40,683 nt of DNA, taken from positions 1 through 40,683 of the forward strand of contig JABDJX010000128.1 in the NCBI GenBank assembly GCA_013003245.1, written 5' to 3'. The notes below the pieces were generated by a model that made no database searches, was not told the DNA's origin, and saw nothing but the letters and a program-made list of their open reading frames with translations. Position 1 is the first letter of the stretch; every line of letters begins with the position of its first letter. Position numbers and translations under genes: made by a program. Shown here piece after piece: positions 15,981-25,945 of this stretch. The stretch comes from Silicimonas sp. (lineage in GTDB: Bacteria; Pseudomonadota; Alphaproteobacteria; Rhodobacterales; Rhodobacteraceae).

Positions 15981-16862
15981 ATGGATATTTCCCGCAGGTA
16001 CGAGACAGCGATTGCCCATGCAATAGCGCGTGGTCAAAGCGGGATGCCGCCGGGCAAGCTTGCTCATGCGCTTGAGTATGCGGTCATGCCGGGTGGCGCG
16101 CGGATACGTCCGACCATTTTGCTGAGCGTTGCGAAGGCCTGCGGTGACGATCAGCCCGAGATTGCGGATGCGGCGGCCTGCGCGTTGGAGCTGATACATT
16201 GTGCGTCGCTGGTGCACGATGATCTGCCGTGTTTTGACGATGCTGACACCCGGCGTGGCAAGGCTTCGGTGCACCGCGCTTATTCGGAGCCGTTGGCGGT
16301 GCTGACGGGCGACAGTCTGATTGTCATGGCGTTTGAAGTATTGGGACGGGTCGCGCATCTGGATGCGCAGCGCTCGGCGGCCCTGGTGTTGGCGTTGGCC
16401 GGGTGCACGGGCATGCCAAACGGGATTTGTGCCGGTCAGGGCTGGGAGAGCGAGGCCGAGATCGACCTGGGCGCGTATCACCGTGCCAAGACGGGTGCGC
16501 TCTTTGTGGCGGCCACTCAGATGGGTGCTATCGCTGCCGGACACGATCCGCATGCCTGGGAAGAATTGGGCATGCGCATTGGCGAGGCGTTTCAGGTGGC
16601 CGATGATTTGCGCGATGCGGTGTCGGACGCCAAGACGCTTGGCAAGCCTGCTGGGCAGGATGATCTGCACGGGCGGCCAAGCGCGGTGTCAGAGTACGGT
16701 GTGCAAGGGGCAATGTCGCATTTGCAGGACATTCTAAGCGGTGCGATTGCGTCGATTCCGGCATGTCCTGGTGAAGCGGCCTTGGCGCAGATGGTGCAGG
16801 CGCAGGCGCAGCGTTTTGCACCTCAGGGAGCCGCGTCCAAACGCACCATTCCGGGTGAGTGA
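15981..16862 (+). CDS. crtE: geranylgeranyl diphosphate synthase
   Basis: CrtE builds C20 geranylgeranyl diphosphate from IPP and allylic primers for both carotenoid and the bacteriochlorophyll tail. It has 293 residues. The first aspartate-rich motif is VHDDLPCFDDADTRRGK (Asp80/81/86/87) and the second is QVADDLRDAV (Asp208/209/212). MPGGARIRPTILL supplies the diphosphate-binding arginines. AGGAG precedes the ATG. It starts a rightward block and overlaps crtF by four bases. Confidence 0.96.
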   Translation: MDISRRYETAIAHAIARGQSGMPPGKLAHALEYAVMPGGARIRPTILLSVAKACGDDQPEIADAAACALELIHCASLVHDDLPCFDDADTRRGKASVHRAYSEPLAVLTGDSLIVMAFEVLGRVAHLDAQRSAALVLALAGCTGMPNGICAGQGWESEAEIDLGAYHRAKTGALFVAATQMGAIAAGHDPHAWEELGMRIGEAFQVADDLRDAVSDAKTLGKPAGQDDLHGRPSAVSEYGVQGAMSHLQDILSGAIASIPACPGEAALAQMVQAQAQRFAPQGAASKRTIPGE

Positions 16863-18010
16863 CGGCCGTGGATGGCGCGCCGGACATTCCTAGATCACCG
16901 GCGACGCGCAGTGCTGATCTTCCAAAGGCAACTTTGCGCAACCGATTGTTATCGTCTCGAAAATTCCAAAACTGGGCCGCAAAATTTCCGGTGATCCGGC
17001 GCTTTGTGCGCCGCGATGGATTGGCAATCTTCGACCTTGTGGCAGGGTTTTGCCACAGCCAAATCCTGGCGGCATTGGTTGAGCTTGGTGTCCTTGAGCA
17101 ACTGCGTGGTGCGCCGCGTTCGAGCAATGACCTGGCCGCTGTTTGTAACGTTCCACCTGCCCGCATGAAGGTGCTTCTTCGGGCAGGCATTTCACTTGGT
17201 CTTTTGCGCCACAAGCGTAGGGATCGTTATGGTTTAACGCGCAAAGGAGCCGCTTTGCTGGGGGTGCCGGGCCTTTCTGAAATGATCTTGCACCACCGCG
17301 TTCTTTACCGGGATTTGGTCGATCCCGCCGCGTTTTTCAAAGGCGAAACTAGCCCCAAACTGGCGTCTTTCTGGCCCTATGTCTTTGGCGCAGGTGCCGC
17401 GGATGATTCTGAGTCGGCAGCAAGATATTCGAACCTGATGGCGGAAAGCCAGGCGATGGTAGCCGAGGATACGCTCAATTCTGTGCCTCTTTCAGGTGTC
17501 TCCACCTTGATGGATATTGGCGGTGGGACTGGTGCCTTTTTGACGGCTGCCGGAGCAAAATATCCGGGCCTAAACCTGCATCTTTTTGACCTGCCCGCGG
17601 TCGTCTCCGGCGCGCAATCTCGGTTTGATGCGGCAGGATTAACGTCGCGAACCACCATAACCAAAGGCTCGTTTCGCGACGATGTACTACCGAAAGGAGC
17701 GGATGCGATCAGCCTTGTTCGTGTGCTTTACGATCATTCAGACGACACGGTCAGCGCGCTTTTGAAAGCAGTTCGCACGGCTTTGCCCGAGGATGGCTTG
17801 CTGCTGATTTCGGAGCCAATGACAGGGGGTGACCGCCCTGAACGGGCGGGTGACGCCTATTTCGCGCTGTACACAATGGCAATGGGAACGGGGCGCACGC
17901 GCTCTGCGGCAGAGATTGCAGCGCTCTGCAAAGAAGCAGGTTTTTCTGATGTCAGGCCGCGAAAATCGACACGTCCGTTCATCACAAGCTGCCTGACCGC
18001 GCGCCGTTAA
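16859..18010 (+). CDS. crtF: hydroxyneurosporene O-methyltransferase
   Basis: CrtF methylates the C-1 hydroxyl made by CrtC, using S-adenosylmethionine. The 383-residue protein has an N-terminal winged-helix dimerisation domain (IFDLVAGFCHSQILAALVELGVL, residues about 55-77 in part) and a C-terminal Rossmann methyltransferase domain with LMDIGGGTGAFL near residues 217-228. The late segments LLISEPMTGG and YFALYTMAMGTGRTRS also fit class I O-methyltransferases. It begins with GTG, whose bases overlap the crtE TGA. Confidence 0.94.
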   Translation: MTAVDGAPDIPRSPATRSADLPKATLRNRLLSSRKFQNWAAKFPVIRRFVRRDGLAIFDLVAGFCHSQILAALVELGVLEQLRGAPRSSNDLAAVCNVPPARMKVLLRAGISLGLLRHKRRDRYGLTRKGAALLGVPGLSEMILHHRVLYRDLVDPAAFFKGETSPKLASFWPYVFGAGAADDSESAARYSNLMAESQAMVAEDTLNSVPLSGVSTLMDIGGGTGAFLTAAGAKYPGLNLHLFDLPAVVSGAQSRFDAAGLTSRTTITKGSFRDDVLPKGADAISLVRVLYDHSDDTVSALLKAVRTALPEDGLLLISEPMTGGDRPERAGDAYFALYTMAMGTGRTRSAAEIAALCKEAGFSDVRPRKSTRPFITSCLTARR

Positions 18011-18021
18011 CCTCGATAATA

Positions 18022-18039
18022 TGTCTAGAATGATTGACA
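18022..18039. promoter_or_regulatory. PpsR/CrtJ operator upstream of bchC, site 1
   Basis: An exact match (TGTCTAGAATGATTGACA). Its right half forms TTGACA at 18034-18039, a perfect -35 hexamer for the bchC promoter, so PpsR binding would occlude RNA polymerase. A PpsR/CrtJ-regulated bchC promoter is known from Rhodobacter. Confidence 0.87.
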
Positions 18040-18047
18040 CAGCAATG

Positions 18048-18065
18048 TGTCAGGTTAAACTGACA
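18048..18065. promoter_or_regulatory. PpsR/CrtJ operator upstream of bchC, site 2
   Basis: An exact match (TGTCAGGTTAAACTGACA) and nearly palindromic over its whole length. It is 26 bases centre-to-centre from site 1 and covers the expected -10 region of the bchC-bchXYZ-puf transcription unit. Confidence 0.87.
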
Positions 18066-18114
18066 GTGTACGAAATGTCGCAGCTGAGTCTTGCACTCAT
18101 TTAAAGGGAAGTCG

Positions 18115-19056
18115 TTGCAAAGCACCGCAGTCATATTGAGCGGCCCAAAAAACCTTGGGATCGACACGTTGAAGCTGAAGTCACCCAAGGCCGGCGACAT
18201 CGTGGTCGATATTGCGCATTCCGGGATCTCGACAGGCACTGAAAAGCTTCTCTGGACAGGGGAAATGCCCCCATTTCCGGGCATGGGCTATCCTTTGGTG
18301 CCCGGCTACGAGTCGGTTGGATCTGTTGTTGAAGCAGGGACTGAGACCGGGTTCAAAGTTGGCGATTGGGTCTTCGTTCCGGGAGCGAATTGTTATCATG
18401 GAGCCTATGGGCTTTTCGGTGGTGCCGCGTCCCGTTTGGTGACCGCAGCTGACCGCGTTTCGCGAATCGATTCTGGGCTCAAGGCGCAAGGCGCGCTTCT
18501 GGCGCTTGCCGCCACAGCCCGTCATGCGATGGCGGGGCCAAACAAGTCTTTGCCTGATTTGATAGTAGGCCACGGCGTTTTAGGCCGACTTCTGGCGCGG
18601 CTCACAATTGCTGCTGGCGCACCCGCGCCCACGGTTTGGGAAATTGACAAAACGCGATGTGCCGGAGCCGCTGGTTACGAAGTGGTGCATCCGTTCTCGG
18701 ATGGTCGTCGTGATTATCGATCCGTCTATGACGCTACGGGTCATAGCGATGTGATCAACGATCTGGTGCCAATCCTTGAGCGTGGTGGTGAAATTGTTCT
18801 GGCCGGATTTTATGCGCAACCTCTCGCCATCAAGTTTCCGCCTGCGTTCATGAAGGAAGCGCGATTCCGGGTTTCTGCCGAGTGGACACCGGATGACCTG
18901 ATGGCAACGCGGGCCCTCGTTGAAAGCGGCGATCTGAGCCTTGATGGTTTGATCACCCATGAACGCCCTGCAGAAGATGCGGCGACCGCTTACGAGACAG
19001 CCTTTAACGACACAACCTGCCTGAAAATGATCCTGAATTGGAGCGGCCACGCATGA
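18115..19056 (+). CDS. bchC: bacteriochlorophyllide 3-hydroxyethyl dehydrogenase
   Basis: BchC oxidises the C-3 hydroxyethyl group to acetyl in bacteriochlorophyllide a synthesis. It is a medium-chain dehydrogenase-like protein of about 313 residues with [32 protein letters not shown] and [18 protein letters not shown] (nucleotide-binding loop). I chose the TTG at 18115 because AAGGGAAG (18104-18111) sits just before it and [14 protein letters not shown] matches the family N-terminus; another TTG at 18091 lacks such a site. Its stop overlaps the bchX ATG. Two PpsR operators lie upstream. Confidence 0.95.
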   Translation: MQSTAVILSGPKNLGIDTLKLKSPKAGDIVVDIAHSGISTGTEKLLWTGEMPPFPGMGYPLVPGYESVGSVVEAGTETGFKVGDWVFVPGANCYHGAYGLFGGAASRLVTAADRVSRIDSGLKAQGALLALAATARHAMAGPNKSLPDLIVGHGVLGRLLARLTIAAGAPAPTVWEIDKTRCAGAAGYEVVHPFSDGRRDYRSVYDATGHSDVINDLVPILERGGEIVLAGFYAQPLAIKFPPAFMKEARFRVSAEWTPDDLMATRALVESGDLSLDGLITHERPAEDAATAYETAFNDTTCLKMILNWSGHA

Positions 19057-20054
19057 GCCTCGATGTCCCAAACCTGAAAGACTTCGATCAACGGCTGCGC
19101 GATGAAGCCGCCGAACCCACGTTAGAGGTTCCCACTGAGGAGCCGACATCGAAGACACAGATTATTGCGATTTATGGCAAGGGCGGTATCGGCAAATCCT
19201 TTACGCTGGCCAACCTCAGCCACATGATGGCCGAGCAGGGCAAACGCGTTTTGTTGATCGGTTGTGATCCGAAATCTGACACAACCAGCTTGCTGTTTGG
19301 CGGCAAGGCTTGTCCGACGATCATCGAGACCTCGACCAAGAAAAAGCTGGCCGGTGAAGAGGTTGCCATTGGCGACGTTTGTTTCAAGCGCGGCGGTGTT
19401 TTCGCGATGGAGCTTGGCGGGCCAGAGGTTGGGCGCGGCTGTGGCGGGCGCGGGATCATCCATGGCTTTGAATTGCTCGAAAAGCTTGGGTTCCATGATT
19501 GGGACTTTGATTACGTATTGCTCGATTTCTTGGGCGACGTGGTATGTGGCGGCTTTGGTCTGCCGATTGCGCGCGACATGGCGCAAAAGGTTATCTTGGT
19601 CGCCTCGAACGATCTGCAGTCGCTTTACGTGGCCAACAACGTGTGCTCGGCGGTCGAGTATTTCCGCAAGCTTGGTGGAAACGTTGGGGTTGCTGGGTTG
19701 GTCATCAACAAGGATGACGGTTCGGGCGAGGCGCAGGCCTTTGCCGAAGCAGTAGACATTCCGATCCTTGCCTCGATCCCGCAAAACGACGATTTGCGCA
19801 AGAAATCAGCAAATTACCAGATTGTCGGTACGGCTGAAAGCGAATGGGGCGCGCTGTTTGCATCCCTTGGCGAGAACGTCGCCGTGGCACCGCCGATGCG
19901 ACCCACGGCGCTGACGCAGGATGGTTTGCTTGAGTTGTTCGATGGCTCGGACACCGGTGCTGGCGTGACGCTAGAGCCAGCAACCGACATGGACATGCGC
20001 GGTAAAAACGCGACGCCGAAAGAGAGCCTTGAGGTGATCTACGACGATGTCTGA
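19053..20054 (+). CDS. bchX: chlorophyllide a reductase iron protein subunit X
   Basis: BchX is the NifH-like ATPase that passes electrons to BchYZ for reduction of chlorophyllide a ring B. The 333-residue protein has Walker [10 protein letters not shown] (41-49), [11 protein letters not shown], and the two cysteines that bind the inter-subunit [4Fe-4S] cluster, Cys130 (GRGCGGRG) and Cys165 (DVVCGGFG). The N-terminal 35 residues are the usual extension. I chose ATG 19053, which overlaps the bchC stop (ATGA); the in-frame codon 19038 lies inside bchC. Confidence 0.97.
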   Translation: MSLDVPNLKDFDQRLRDEAAEPTLEVPTEEPTSKTQIIAIYGKGGIGKSFTLANLSHMMAEQGKRVLLIGCDPKSDTTSLLFGGKACPTIIETSTKKKLAGEEVAIGDVCFKRGGVFAMELGGPEVGRGCGGRGIIHGFELLEKLGFHDWDFDYVLLDFLGDVVCGGFGLPIARDMAQKVILVASNDLQSLYVANNVCSAVEYFRKLGGNVGVAGLVINKDDGSGEAQAFAEAVDIPILASIPQNDDLRKKSANYQIVGTAESEWGALFASLGENVAVAPPMRPTALTQDGLLELFDGSDTGAGVTLEPATDMDMRGKNATPKESLEVIYDDV

Positions 20055-21624
20055 ACGCACCGGATATAACGTCGAATACGACGAGACCGGCGAAGTGCAG
20101 GTTATCGAAGGGGCGCCCCGCGACGCTGGCGCGCCGGAGATGGATGCACCTGAAACCCTAGGCTGTCATTCCGGTGGCGAGATGGAGAAAGCGGCACGTT
20201 TGGCAGGGTCGTCCGAGATTCTGGACCAATACGCTAAGGATTATCCACAAGGCCCGCATGACAAACCGCAGTCAATGTGCCCCGCTTTTGGTTCACTGCG
20301 CGTTGGGCTTCGGATGCGGCGCGTGGCGACAGTTCTCAGTGGATCGGCCTGCTGCGTTTACGGGCTTACCTTTGTTTCGCACTTCTATGGTGCGCGCCGC
20401 TCGGTCGGTTATGTGCCGTTCAATTCGGAAACGCTCGTCACCGGCAAGCTCTTCGAAGACATTCGCGAAAGCGTGCACGAAATGGCCGACCCGGATCGGT
20501 TTGACGCGATCGTGGTGACCAACCTGTGCGTGCCGACCGCGTCTGGTGTGCCGTTGCGGTTGCTGCCGGATGAGATCAATGGTGTGCGTATTGTTGGCAT
20601 TGATGTGCCGGGATTTGGCATCCCGACCCACGCCGAAGCAAAGGACGTTTTGGCTGGTGCGATGCTCAAGTATGCTCGTGATGAAATTGCCGCCGGCCCC
20701 GTGCCAGCACCTGTGGGTGGCAAGGAAGACCGCCCCACAGTTTCGCTGCTTGGAGAGATGTTCCCCGCTGATCCGATGATGATTGGTGCGATGCTGGCCC
20801 CCATGGGCCTGGCCGCTGGGCCGGTTGTGCCGTGCCGCGAATGGCGCGAGCTTTATTCCGCCCTTGATTGCGGCGCTGTCGCTGCAATCCATCCGTTTTA
20901 CACGTCTGCTGTTCGCGAGTTTGAGGCCGCTGGCCGCCCAATCGTCGGATCCGCCCCTGTGGGCCATGACGGCACCGCTGCCTGGCTGGCAGGGATTGGC
21001 GATGCCTTTGGTTTGGCCTCTGACAAGGTGGCCGCCGCGCAGAACGCTTTCCTCCCTGCGATTAAAGCTGCGTTGGCGGGTGCGCCGATCAAAGGCACGA
21101 TTACCCTATCGGGCTATGAGGGCTCTGAACTTTTGGTAGCCCGCCTTCTGATCGAAAGCGGTGCTGATGTTCCTTATGTTGGCACCGCTTGTGCAAAATC
21201 GCCGTGGTCTGCTGCCGATGCTGAATGGCTGGCGGCAAAGGGTGTGAAAGTGAAATTCCGCGCCTCTTTGGAAGACGATATGGCGGCTGTGGAAGCGGTG
21301 AAGCCAGACTTGGCCATTGGCACGACGCCGGTTGTGCAAAAGGGCAAAGAGATGGGCATTCCTTCGCTTTACTTTACCAATCTGATTTCGGCTCGACCCT
21401 TGATGGGGCCTGCAGGCGCTGGATCGCTGGCCGAGGTCGTGAATGCGGCGATGGGCAACAAAGAGCGCATGGGCACGATGAAGGCCTTCTTTGAAGGTGT
21501 CGGCCACGAAGACACTGCCGGTGTCTGGGAAGGCGCGCCAAATCTGCAGCCGCAGTTCCGCGCGCTAAACGCCAAAAAGCTTGAACGCGCTGCGAAAGCC
21601 GCCAAAGCATCGGAGATGATCTGA
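20047..21624 (+). CDS. bchY: chlorophyllide a reductase subunit Y
   Basis: BchY pairs with BchZ as the NifDK-like catalytic component of chlorophyllide a reductase. The 525-residue protein shows cysteines in the positions expected for the [4Fe-4S] cluster: Cys78 (QSMCPAFG) and Cys102/103 (GSACCVYG). [12 protein letters not shown] and the [19 protein letters not shown] segment are further family features. It overlaps the bchX 3' end by eight bases and shares one base with bchZ. Confidence 0.96.
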   Translation: MSERTGYNVEYDETGEVQVIEGAPRDAGAPEMDAPETLGCHSGGEMEKAARLAGSSEILDQYAKDYPQGPHDKPQSMCPAFGSLRVGLRMRRVATVLSGSACCVYGLTFVSHFYGARRSVGYVPFNSETLVTGKLFEDIRESVHEMADPDRFDAIVVTNLCVPTASGVPLRLLPDEINGVRIVGIDVPGFGIPTHAEAKDVLAGAMLKYARDEIAAGPVPAPVGGKEDRPTVSLLGEMFPADPMMIGAMLAPMGLAAGPVVPCREWRELYSALDCGAVAAIHPFYTSAVREFEAAGRPIVGSAPVGHDGTAAWLAGIGDAFGLASDKVAAAQNAFLPAIKAALAGAPIKGTITLSGYEGSELLVARLLIESGADVPYVGTACAKSPWSAADAEWLAAKGVKVKFRASLEDDMAAVEAVKPDLAIGTTPVVQKGKEMGIPSLYFTNLISARPLMGPAGAGSLAEVVNAAMGNKERMGTMKAFFEGVGHEDTAGVWEGAPNLQPQFRALNAKKLERAAKAAKASEMI

Positions 21625-23093
21625 TGCTAATCCAGGATCATGATCGGGCCGGGGGCTATTGGGGCGCTGTTTACGCGTTTTGCGCCGTGAAAGGCCTGCA
21701 ATGTGTGATTGACGGTCCGGTGGGGTGTGAAAACCTGCCAGTGACGTCGGTTTTACATTACACCGATGCTCTTCCACCGCACGAGTTGCCGATTGTGGTG
21801 ACCGGTTTGGGCGAAGAAGAACTGGGTCGTGATGGCACCGAGGGTGCGATGAAGCGCGCCTGGGGTACGCTTGATCCTGCTCTGCCCGCCGTTGTGGTGA
21901 CCGGATCAATTGCCGAGATGATTGGCGGCGGCGTCACTCCGATGGGCACTAATATTCAGCGTTTCCTACCGCGCACCATTGATGAAGATCAGTGGGAAGC
22001 CGCAGATCGTGCGATGACGTGGATTTTCACTGAATTTGGCATGACTAAAGGTCGGATGCCGAAAGAGGCAAAGCGAGAAGAGGATGCGCGCCCCCGCGTT
22101 AACATCCTTGGACCGATGTACGGCACGTTCAACATGCCGTCCGATCTGGCCGAAATCCGGCGATTGGTCGAGGGCATTGGTGCCGAGATCAACATGGTGA
22201 TGCCGCTGGGTGCCCATGTGGCCGAGATGCGTAATCTGGTGAATGCGGATGTGAACATCTGCATGTACCGCGAATTTGGGCGCGGGCTTTGTGAAGTGCT
22301 CGGCAAGCCCTATCTGCAAGCCCCGATTGGTGTGGACAGCACAACGAAATTCCTGCGCAAGCTGGGTGAGTTGACCGGGCTGGACCCTGAGCCGTTTATC
22401 GAGCGTGAGAAGCATTCAACGCTGAAACCCGTTTGGGATCTGTGGCGCTCGGTCACTCAGGATTTCTTTGCCACCGCGTCCTTTGCTGTTGTGGCAAACG
22501 AGACTTACGCGCGCGGTATCCGCAATTATCTGGAAAGCGATCTGGGCCTTCCTTGCGCCTTTGCCGTGGCACGAACTGCCGGTGCCAAGACCAACAATGA
22601 GGAAGTGCGCGCAATGTTGGGGCAAAAGCGCCCGCTTGTTGTGATGGGCTCGATCAACGAGAAAATGTACCTCGCCGAGTTGAAGGCGGGTCACGGGCCA
22701 AGCCCCACGTTTATTCCCGCCAGTTTCCCGGGCGCTGCGATCCGCCGGGCTACAGGCACGCCTTTCATGGGATATGCGGGTGCCACGTACCTGCTGCAAG
22801 AGGTGTGCAACGGCCTCTTTGATGCGCTGTTCCATATTCTGCCTTTGGGCACTGAAATGGACTCTGCCGAAGCGACACCCACAACACTGCGCCGCGATTT
22901 CCCTTGGGATGAGGATGCGCAACGTCTGCTGGACGAGATCGTTGCAACCCACCCGATCCTGACACGTATTTCCGCCGCCAAAACCCTGCGTGATGCCGCA
23001 GAGAAGGCGGCTCTTGAAGATGGCGGAGAGCGCGTTGTGCGCGAAACCGTCGAGAAACTTCACCCACAGCTTACCAAAGAGGGAGGCACGTGA
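21624..23093 (+). CDS. bchZ: chlorophyllide a reductase subunit Z
   Basis: BchZ (489 residues) is the partner of BchY. The N-terminal [20 protein letters not shown] and [26 protein letters not shown] regions are typical, with Cys35 a likely cluster ligand. [20 protein letters not shown] and [20 protein letters not shown] follow. The ATG shares a base with the bchY stop and the gene ends over the pufQ start, so bchCXYZ and puf can be read as one superoperon. Confidence 0.96.
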   Translation: MLIQDHDRAGGYWGAVYAFCAVKGLQCVIDGPVGCENLPVTSVLHYTDALPPHELPIVVTGLGEEELGRDGTEGAMKRAWGTLDPALPAVVVTGSIAEMIGGGVTPMGTNIQRFLPRTIDEDQWEAADRAMTWIFTEFGMTKGRMPKEAKREEDARPRVNILGPMYGTFNMPSDLAEIRRLVEGIGAEINMVMPLGAHVAEMRNLVNADVNICMYREFGRGLCEVLGKPYLQAPIGVDSTTKFLRKLGELTGLDPEPFIEREKHSTLKPVWDLWRSVTQDFFATASFAVVANETYARGIRNYLESDLGLPCAFAVARTAGAKTNNEEVRAMLGQKRPLVVMGSINEKMYLAELKAGHGPSPTFIPASFPGAAIRRATGTPFMGYAGATYLLQEVCNGLFDALFHILPLGTEMDSAEATPTTLRRDFPWDEDAQRLLDEIVATHPILTRISAAKTLRDAAEKAALEDGGERVVRETVEKLHPQLTKEGGT

Positions 23094-23311
23094 TGACCGA
23101 CATGACATCACAGACACCAATGCGCGACCGCAAGAAGCAGTCATCGAAGGGCGAGTACTATGCCTATTTCGCGATCCTTCTGGCACTCGCCTTGCCGATC
23201 AATCTTGTTATCTGGCTGGCGCGGATTGCGATGCGCAAAACGACCGATGGACCCATTCGCATGGCCTGGGCACAGGCCAGCACCGTGACGCCCAAGATCT
23301 TCTGGGCGTAA
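23093..23311 (+). CDS. pufQ: PufQ
   Basis: PufQ (72 residues) has one membrane segment, AILLALALPINLVIWLARIA (about 27-47), after a basic N-terminus. It is the first gene of the puf operon and is thought to assist bacteriochlorophyll or light-harvesting assembly. GGGAGG precedes the start. ATG 23093 shares a base with the bchZ stop; GTG 23090 would add one residue. No long gap separates it from bchZ, so part of the puf promoter must lie inside bchZ. Confidence 0.93.
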   Translation: MTDMTSQTPMRDRKKQSSKGEYYAYFAILLALALPINLVIWLARIAMRKTTDGPIRMAWAQASTVTPKIFWA

Positions 23312-23350
23312 CGGACGGATTTCGCCATCTCGCAAGGGGTGGTGGAGTAA

Positions 23351-23388
23351 GGCAGGGGATGAGCCCCTGTCACGACCCCGCCGCGGGG
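23351..23388 (+). promoter_or_regulatory. Two hairpins in the pufQ-pufB intercistronic region
   Basis: CAGGGG/CCCCTG with a 5-base loop (23353-23369, extendable by a G-U and a G-C pair) is followed at once by CCCCG/CGGGG (23376-23388). They lie in the 111-base gap before the pufB ribosome site. Such structures at the 5' end of pufBA mRNA could set processing or decay ends; that role is inferred. Confidence 0.5.
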
Positions 23389-23422
23389 AATGCGGCTCAG
23401 TACGTTTTTCCGGAGGAAAAAT

Positions 23423-23578
23423 ATGGCTGATAATACTGATCTGTCTTTCACAGGTCTTACTGACGAGCAGGCCCAGGAGCTGCACTCAGTGTATATGAGC
23501 GGTTTCGGCATCTTCGCAGGTGTCGCTGTCGTTGCTCATATCCTGACGTACATCAAGCTTCCTTGGTTTGCTTTTTAG
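23423..23578 (+). CDS. pufB: light-harvesting complex 1 beta subunit
   Basis: This 51-residue antenna polypeptide has the family pattern: polar N-terminus, [17 protein letters not shown], then one membrane helix with AVVAH (His39 the bacteriochlorophyll ligand) and a C-terminal [11 protein letters not shown] with the conserved aromatic residues. The ATG is preceded by a strong CGGAGG at the usual distance. An in-frame start 11 codons upstream has no family support. Only 12 bases separate it from pufA. Confidence 0.97.
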   Translation: MADNTDLSFTGLTDEQAQELHSVYMSGFGIFAGVAVVAHILTYIKLPWFAF

Positions 23579-23590
23579 GAGGGCACCTGA

Positions 23591-23752
23591 ATGTTCGCAC
23601 AGTTCTACAAAATATGGCTGATCTTCGATCCGCGGCGCGTGTTCGTGGCTCAGGGCGTCTTCCTTTTCTTGCTTGCAGCGATGATTCACCTCGTCCTGCT
23701 CAGCAACCCGGAGACAAACTGGTTCACGCTCGCCTTCGGTGGTGCAGAGTAA
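23591..23752 (+). CDS. pufA: light-harvesting complex 1 alpha subunit
   Basis: This 53-residue protein begins [20 protein letters not shown], the classic LH1-alpha N-terminus. A hydrophobic helix follows with AAMIH (His33, bacteriochlorophyll ligand) and the tail [23 protein letters not shown] lies about 8 bases before the ATG, overlapping the pufB stop region. It is encoded between pufB and pufL, as in all puf operons of this type. Confidence 0.97.
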   Translation: MFAQFYKIWLIFDPRRVFVAQGVFLFLLAAMIHLVLLSNPETNWFTLAFGGAE

Positions 23753-23885
23753 GCCGCTGGCTTCGGCCGGCACTTAACATCGTCGCGGGCGGGGTTCTGA
23801 GATCAGACCTCGGCCGTGACAAAACCAAGAAAAGAATTCTCAGCGAGGCCAAACGGGGGCGCGCTGAACTGCAAGGAGCCGAACG
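23753..23885 (+). promoter_or_regulatory. pufA-pufL intercistronic region with possible mRNA-stability hairpins
   Basis: This 133-base untranslated gap can form a hairpin from GGTTCTGA and TCAGACC (23801-23817, one bulged T) and a weaker GCCG/CGGC pair near its start. In Rhodobacter the same gap holds hairpins that protect pufBA mRNA and help give more LH1 than reaction centre. AAGGAG precedes pufL. The regulatory role here is by analogy. Confidence 0.5.
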
Positions 23886-24719
23886 ATGGCACAGCTCGTA
23901 TTTGAAAGAAAATACCGCGTCCGAGGCGGAACACTGATCGGCGGCGATCTGTTCGACTTCTGGGTCGGGCCTTTCTTCGTCGGCTTTTTCGGAGTGACGA
24001 CGCTGTTTTTCGCAGCGCTTGGCACATTCCTAATTTTTTATGGCGCGGCCATGGGAGACACCTGGAACCCTTGGTTGATCTCCATCGACCCACCGCCGCT
24101 TGAATACGGCCTTGGGTTCGCGCCGCTGGAAAATGGCGGAATATGGCAGCTTGTCACCATCTGCGCGACCGGCGCCTTTGTAAGCTGGGCACTACGCGAG
24201 GTGGAAATCTGCCGCAAGCTGGGGATGGGCTATCACGTGCCTTTCGCATTCAGCATCGCGATCCTCGCTTATGTCACCCTGGTTGTCATTCGCCCGGTTC
24301 TGATGGGCGCATGGGGGCATGGATTTCCTTACGGGATCTTCAGCCACCTCGATTGGGTGAATAACGTGGGCTACGCCTATGGCAATTTCCACTACAACCC
24401 CGCGCATATGATCGCGATCACCTTCTTTTTCACCACCTGTCTGGCGCTTGCGCTGCACGGATCATTGGTGCTGTCGGCGGTTAACCCCGGCAAGAAGGGT
24501 GACGAGATTAAGACGCCGGATCATGAAGACACCTATTTCCGCGATCTGATCGGTTACTCGGTTGGCCCGTTAGGCATCCACCGCTTGGGCCTGTTCCTTG
24601 CACTGATGGCCGGGTTCTGGAGCGCGGTCTGTATCGTGATTTCCGGTACCATCTGGTTCGACGCATGGATTGTCTGGTGGGATTGGTGGCTTGAATTGCC
24701 CTGGTGGGCGGACCTTTGA
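23886..24719 (+). CDS. pufL: photosynthetic reaction centre L subunit
   Basis: PufL (277 residues) has five membrane helices and holds half of the special pair, an accessory bacteriochlorophyll, a bacteriopheophytin and the QB site. Visible ligands are His154 (FSHLDW), His174 (NPAHM), His191 (LALHG) and His232 (GIHRL), in the expected spacing. The first helix begins at [15 protein letters not shown]. The protein contains no insertion or truncation. Confidence 0.98.
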   Translation: MAQLVFERKYRVRGGTLIGGDLFDFWVGPFFVGFFGVTTLFFAALGTFLIFYGAAMGDTWNPWLISIDPPPLEYGLGFAPLENGGIWQLVTICATGAFVSWALREVEICRKLGMGYHVPFAFSIAILAYVTLVVIRPVLMGAWGHGFPYGIFSHLDWVNNVGYAYGNFHYNPAHMIAITFFFTTCLALALHGSLVLSAVNPGKKGDEIKTPDHEDTYFRDLIGYSVGPLGIHRLGLFLALMAGFWSAVCIVISGTIWFDAWIVWWDWWLELPWWADL

Positions 24720-24731
24720 GGAGTAAGGCAA

Positions 24732-25655
24732 ATGGCTGAATATCAGAATATTTTCACCCAGGTGCAGGTCCAAGGTCCCGCCGAAATGGGTGTTCCGCTG
24801 GACGATCTGCGTGATCGCACCCAGAACGCGCGTTTCTCGACCCTGCTGGGATCTTTAGGCAACGCGCAGCTTGGCCCGATTCATCTGGGCGTGTTCGGAG
24901 TGGTGTCGCTGGCGACCGGTTTCATCTGGTTCTTTATCGTCGGCATGTCCTACTGGGCGCAGGTCGACTACTCGCCGGCGTTGTTCCTGCGCGACCTTTT
25001 CTGGTTGTCGCTGGAACCACCCGGACCGGAATATGGACTTGGCTTTGCGCCGTTGGCCGAAGGCGGATGGTGGCTGATTGCCAGCTTCTTCCTGCTGATA
25101 AGTGTAATGAGCTGGTGGATCCGCACTTATCTGCGCGCCGAAGAGCTTGGCATGGGAAAGCATGTGTCATGGGCTTTTGCCTCGGCGATCTGGCTTTTCC
25201 TTGTGCTGGGTCTGTTCCGCCCGATCCTGATGGGGTCGTGGTCCGAGGCTGTGCCTTACGGCATCTTCAGCCACCTCGATTGGACGAACCTGTTTTCGCT
25301 GACCTATGGCAACCTGTTCTACAACCCGTTCCACGCGCTTTCAATTGCCTTCCTATATGGCTCGGCTCTGCTGTTTGCGATGCACGGCGCGACCATTCTG
25401 GCGGTCAGCCGCTTTGGTGGCGAGCGTGAGATCGAGCAAATCGTCGACCGGGGCACAGCCTCGGAACGCGCGGCACTTTTCTGGAGGTGGACCATGGGCT
25501 TTAACGCCACGATGGAAGGCATTCACCGCTGGGCGTGGTGGTTTGCTGTCCTGACGACACTGACAGGCGGCATCGGCATTCTGCTGACAGGCACGGTCGT
25601 TGATAACTGGTTTGTCTGGGCGCAAGACCGCGGTTTTGCCCCGCCGGACCCTTAA
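24732..25655 (+). CDS. pufM: photosynthetic reaction centre M subunit
   Basis: PufM (307 residues) is the partner of PufL and holds the QA site. Ligands seen are His181 (FSHLDW), His201 (NPFHAL), His218 (AMHGA), Glu233 and His265 (GIHRW), of which His218, Glu233 and His265 bind the non-heme iron. GAGG lies before the ATG, and the gap to pufL is 12 bases. The C-terminus stops at [14 protein letters not shown] with no long extension. Confidence 0.98.
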   Translation: MAEYQNIFTQVQVQGPAEMGVPLDDLRDRTQNARFSTLLGSLGNAQLGPIHLGVFGVVSLATGFIWFFIVGMSYWAQVDYSPALFLRDLFWLSLEPPGPEYGLGFAPLAEGGWWLIASFFLLISVMSWWIRTYLRAEELGMGKHVSWAFASAIWLFLVLGLFRPILMGSWSEAVPYGIFSHLDWTNLFSLTYGNLFYNPFHALSIAFLYGSALLFAMHGATILAVSRFGGEREIEQIVDRGTASERAALFWRWTMGFNATMEGIHRWAWWFAVLTTLTGGIGILLTGTVVDNWFVWAQDRGFAPPDP

Positions 25656-25667
25656 TGGAGAGATGAG

Positions 25668-25910
25668 ATGAGCGACAACGACAACATCCTCGGACCAAAC
25701 TCCCGCAAGTTCAGACTGACGGCGGATGCTCTGGCCCTGACCATGAAAGGCGCGGGCTATGCTTTGGTTCTGTGTTTGGTTCTGGTGGCGATCGGGCTGA
25801 TCCTGACCTTTGCGGCAGGGTTTCTTCCCGACGAAGCAAGGGACGCGGACGATCCTTCGCCATGGTCCCACAACATTGAGATCAACGCGGACAACATCCG
25901 CGTGATCTAA
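25668..25910 (+). CDS. pufX: PufX
   Basis: This 80-residue protein directly follows pufM. It has a polar N-terminus (about 25 residues), a segment LTMKGAGYALVLC, one membrane helix (about 29-51) and an acidic tail. The MKGAG(Y/W) motif at residues 26-30 and the layout match Rhodobacter PufX, which opens the LH1 ring for quinone exchange. Overall identity to PufX is low, as is usual for this fast-changing family. GGAGA precedes the ATG. No tetraheme cytochrome pufC is present. Confidence 0.85.
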   Translation: MSDNDNILGPNSRKFRLTADALALTMKGAGYALVLCLVLVAIGLILTFAAGFLPDEARDADDPSPWSHNIEINADNIRVI

Positions 25911-25912
25911 GG

Positions 25913-25936
25913 CACTGGGGTCGGCCGACCCCGGTG
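25913..25936 (+). terminator. Perfect hairpin immediately after pufX
   Basis: GGGGTCGGCCGACCCC (25917-25932) is a perfect 16-base palindrome. It extends through CACT/GGTG to a 12-bp self-complementary stem starting two bases after the pufX stop. There is no T-run, so it may stabilise the mRNA 3' end and need not terminate. Confidence 0.65.
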
Positions 25937-25945
25937 TCAGCCGGT

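Noticed and set aside
22416-23186. 256-codon open frame on the minus strand
   Set aside because: It is antisense to bchZ and pufQ, with no family signal or ribosome site.
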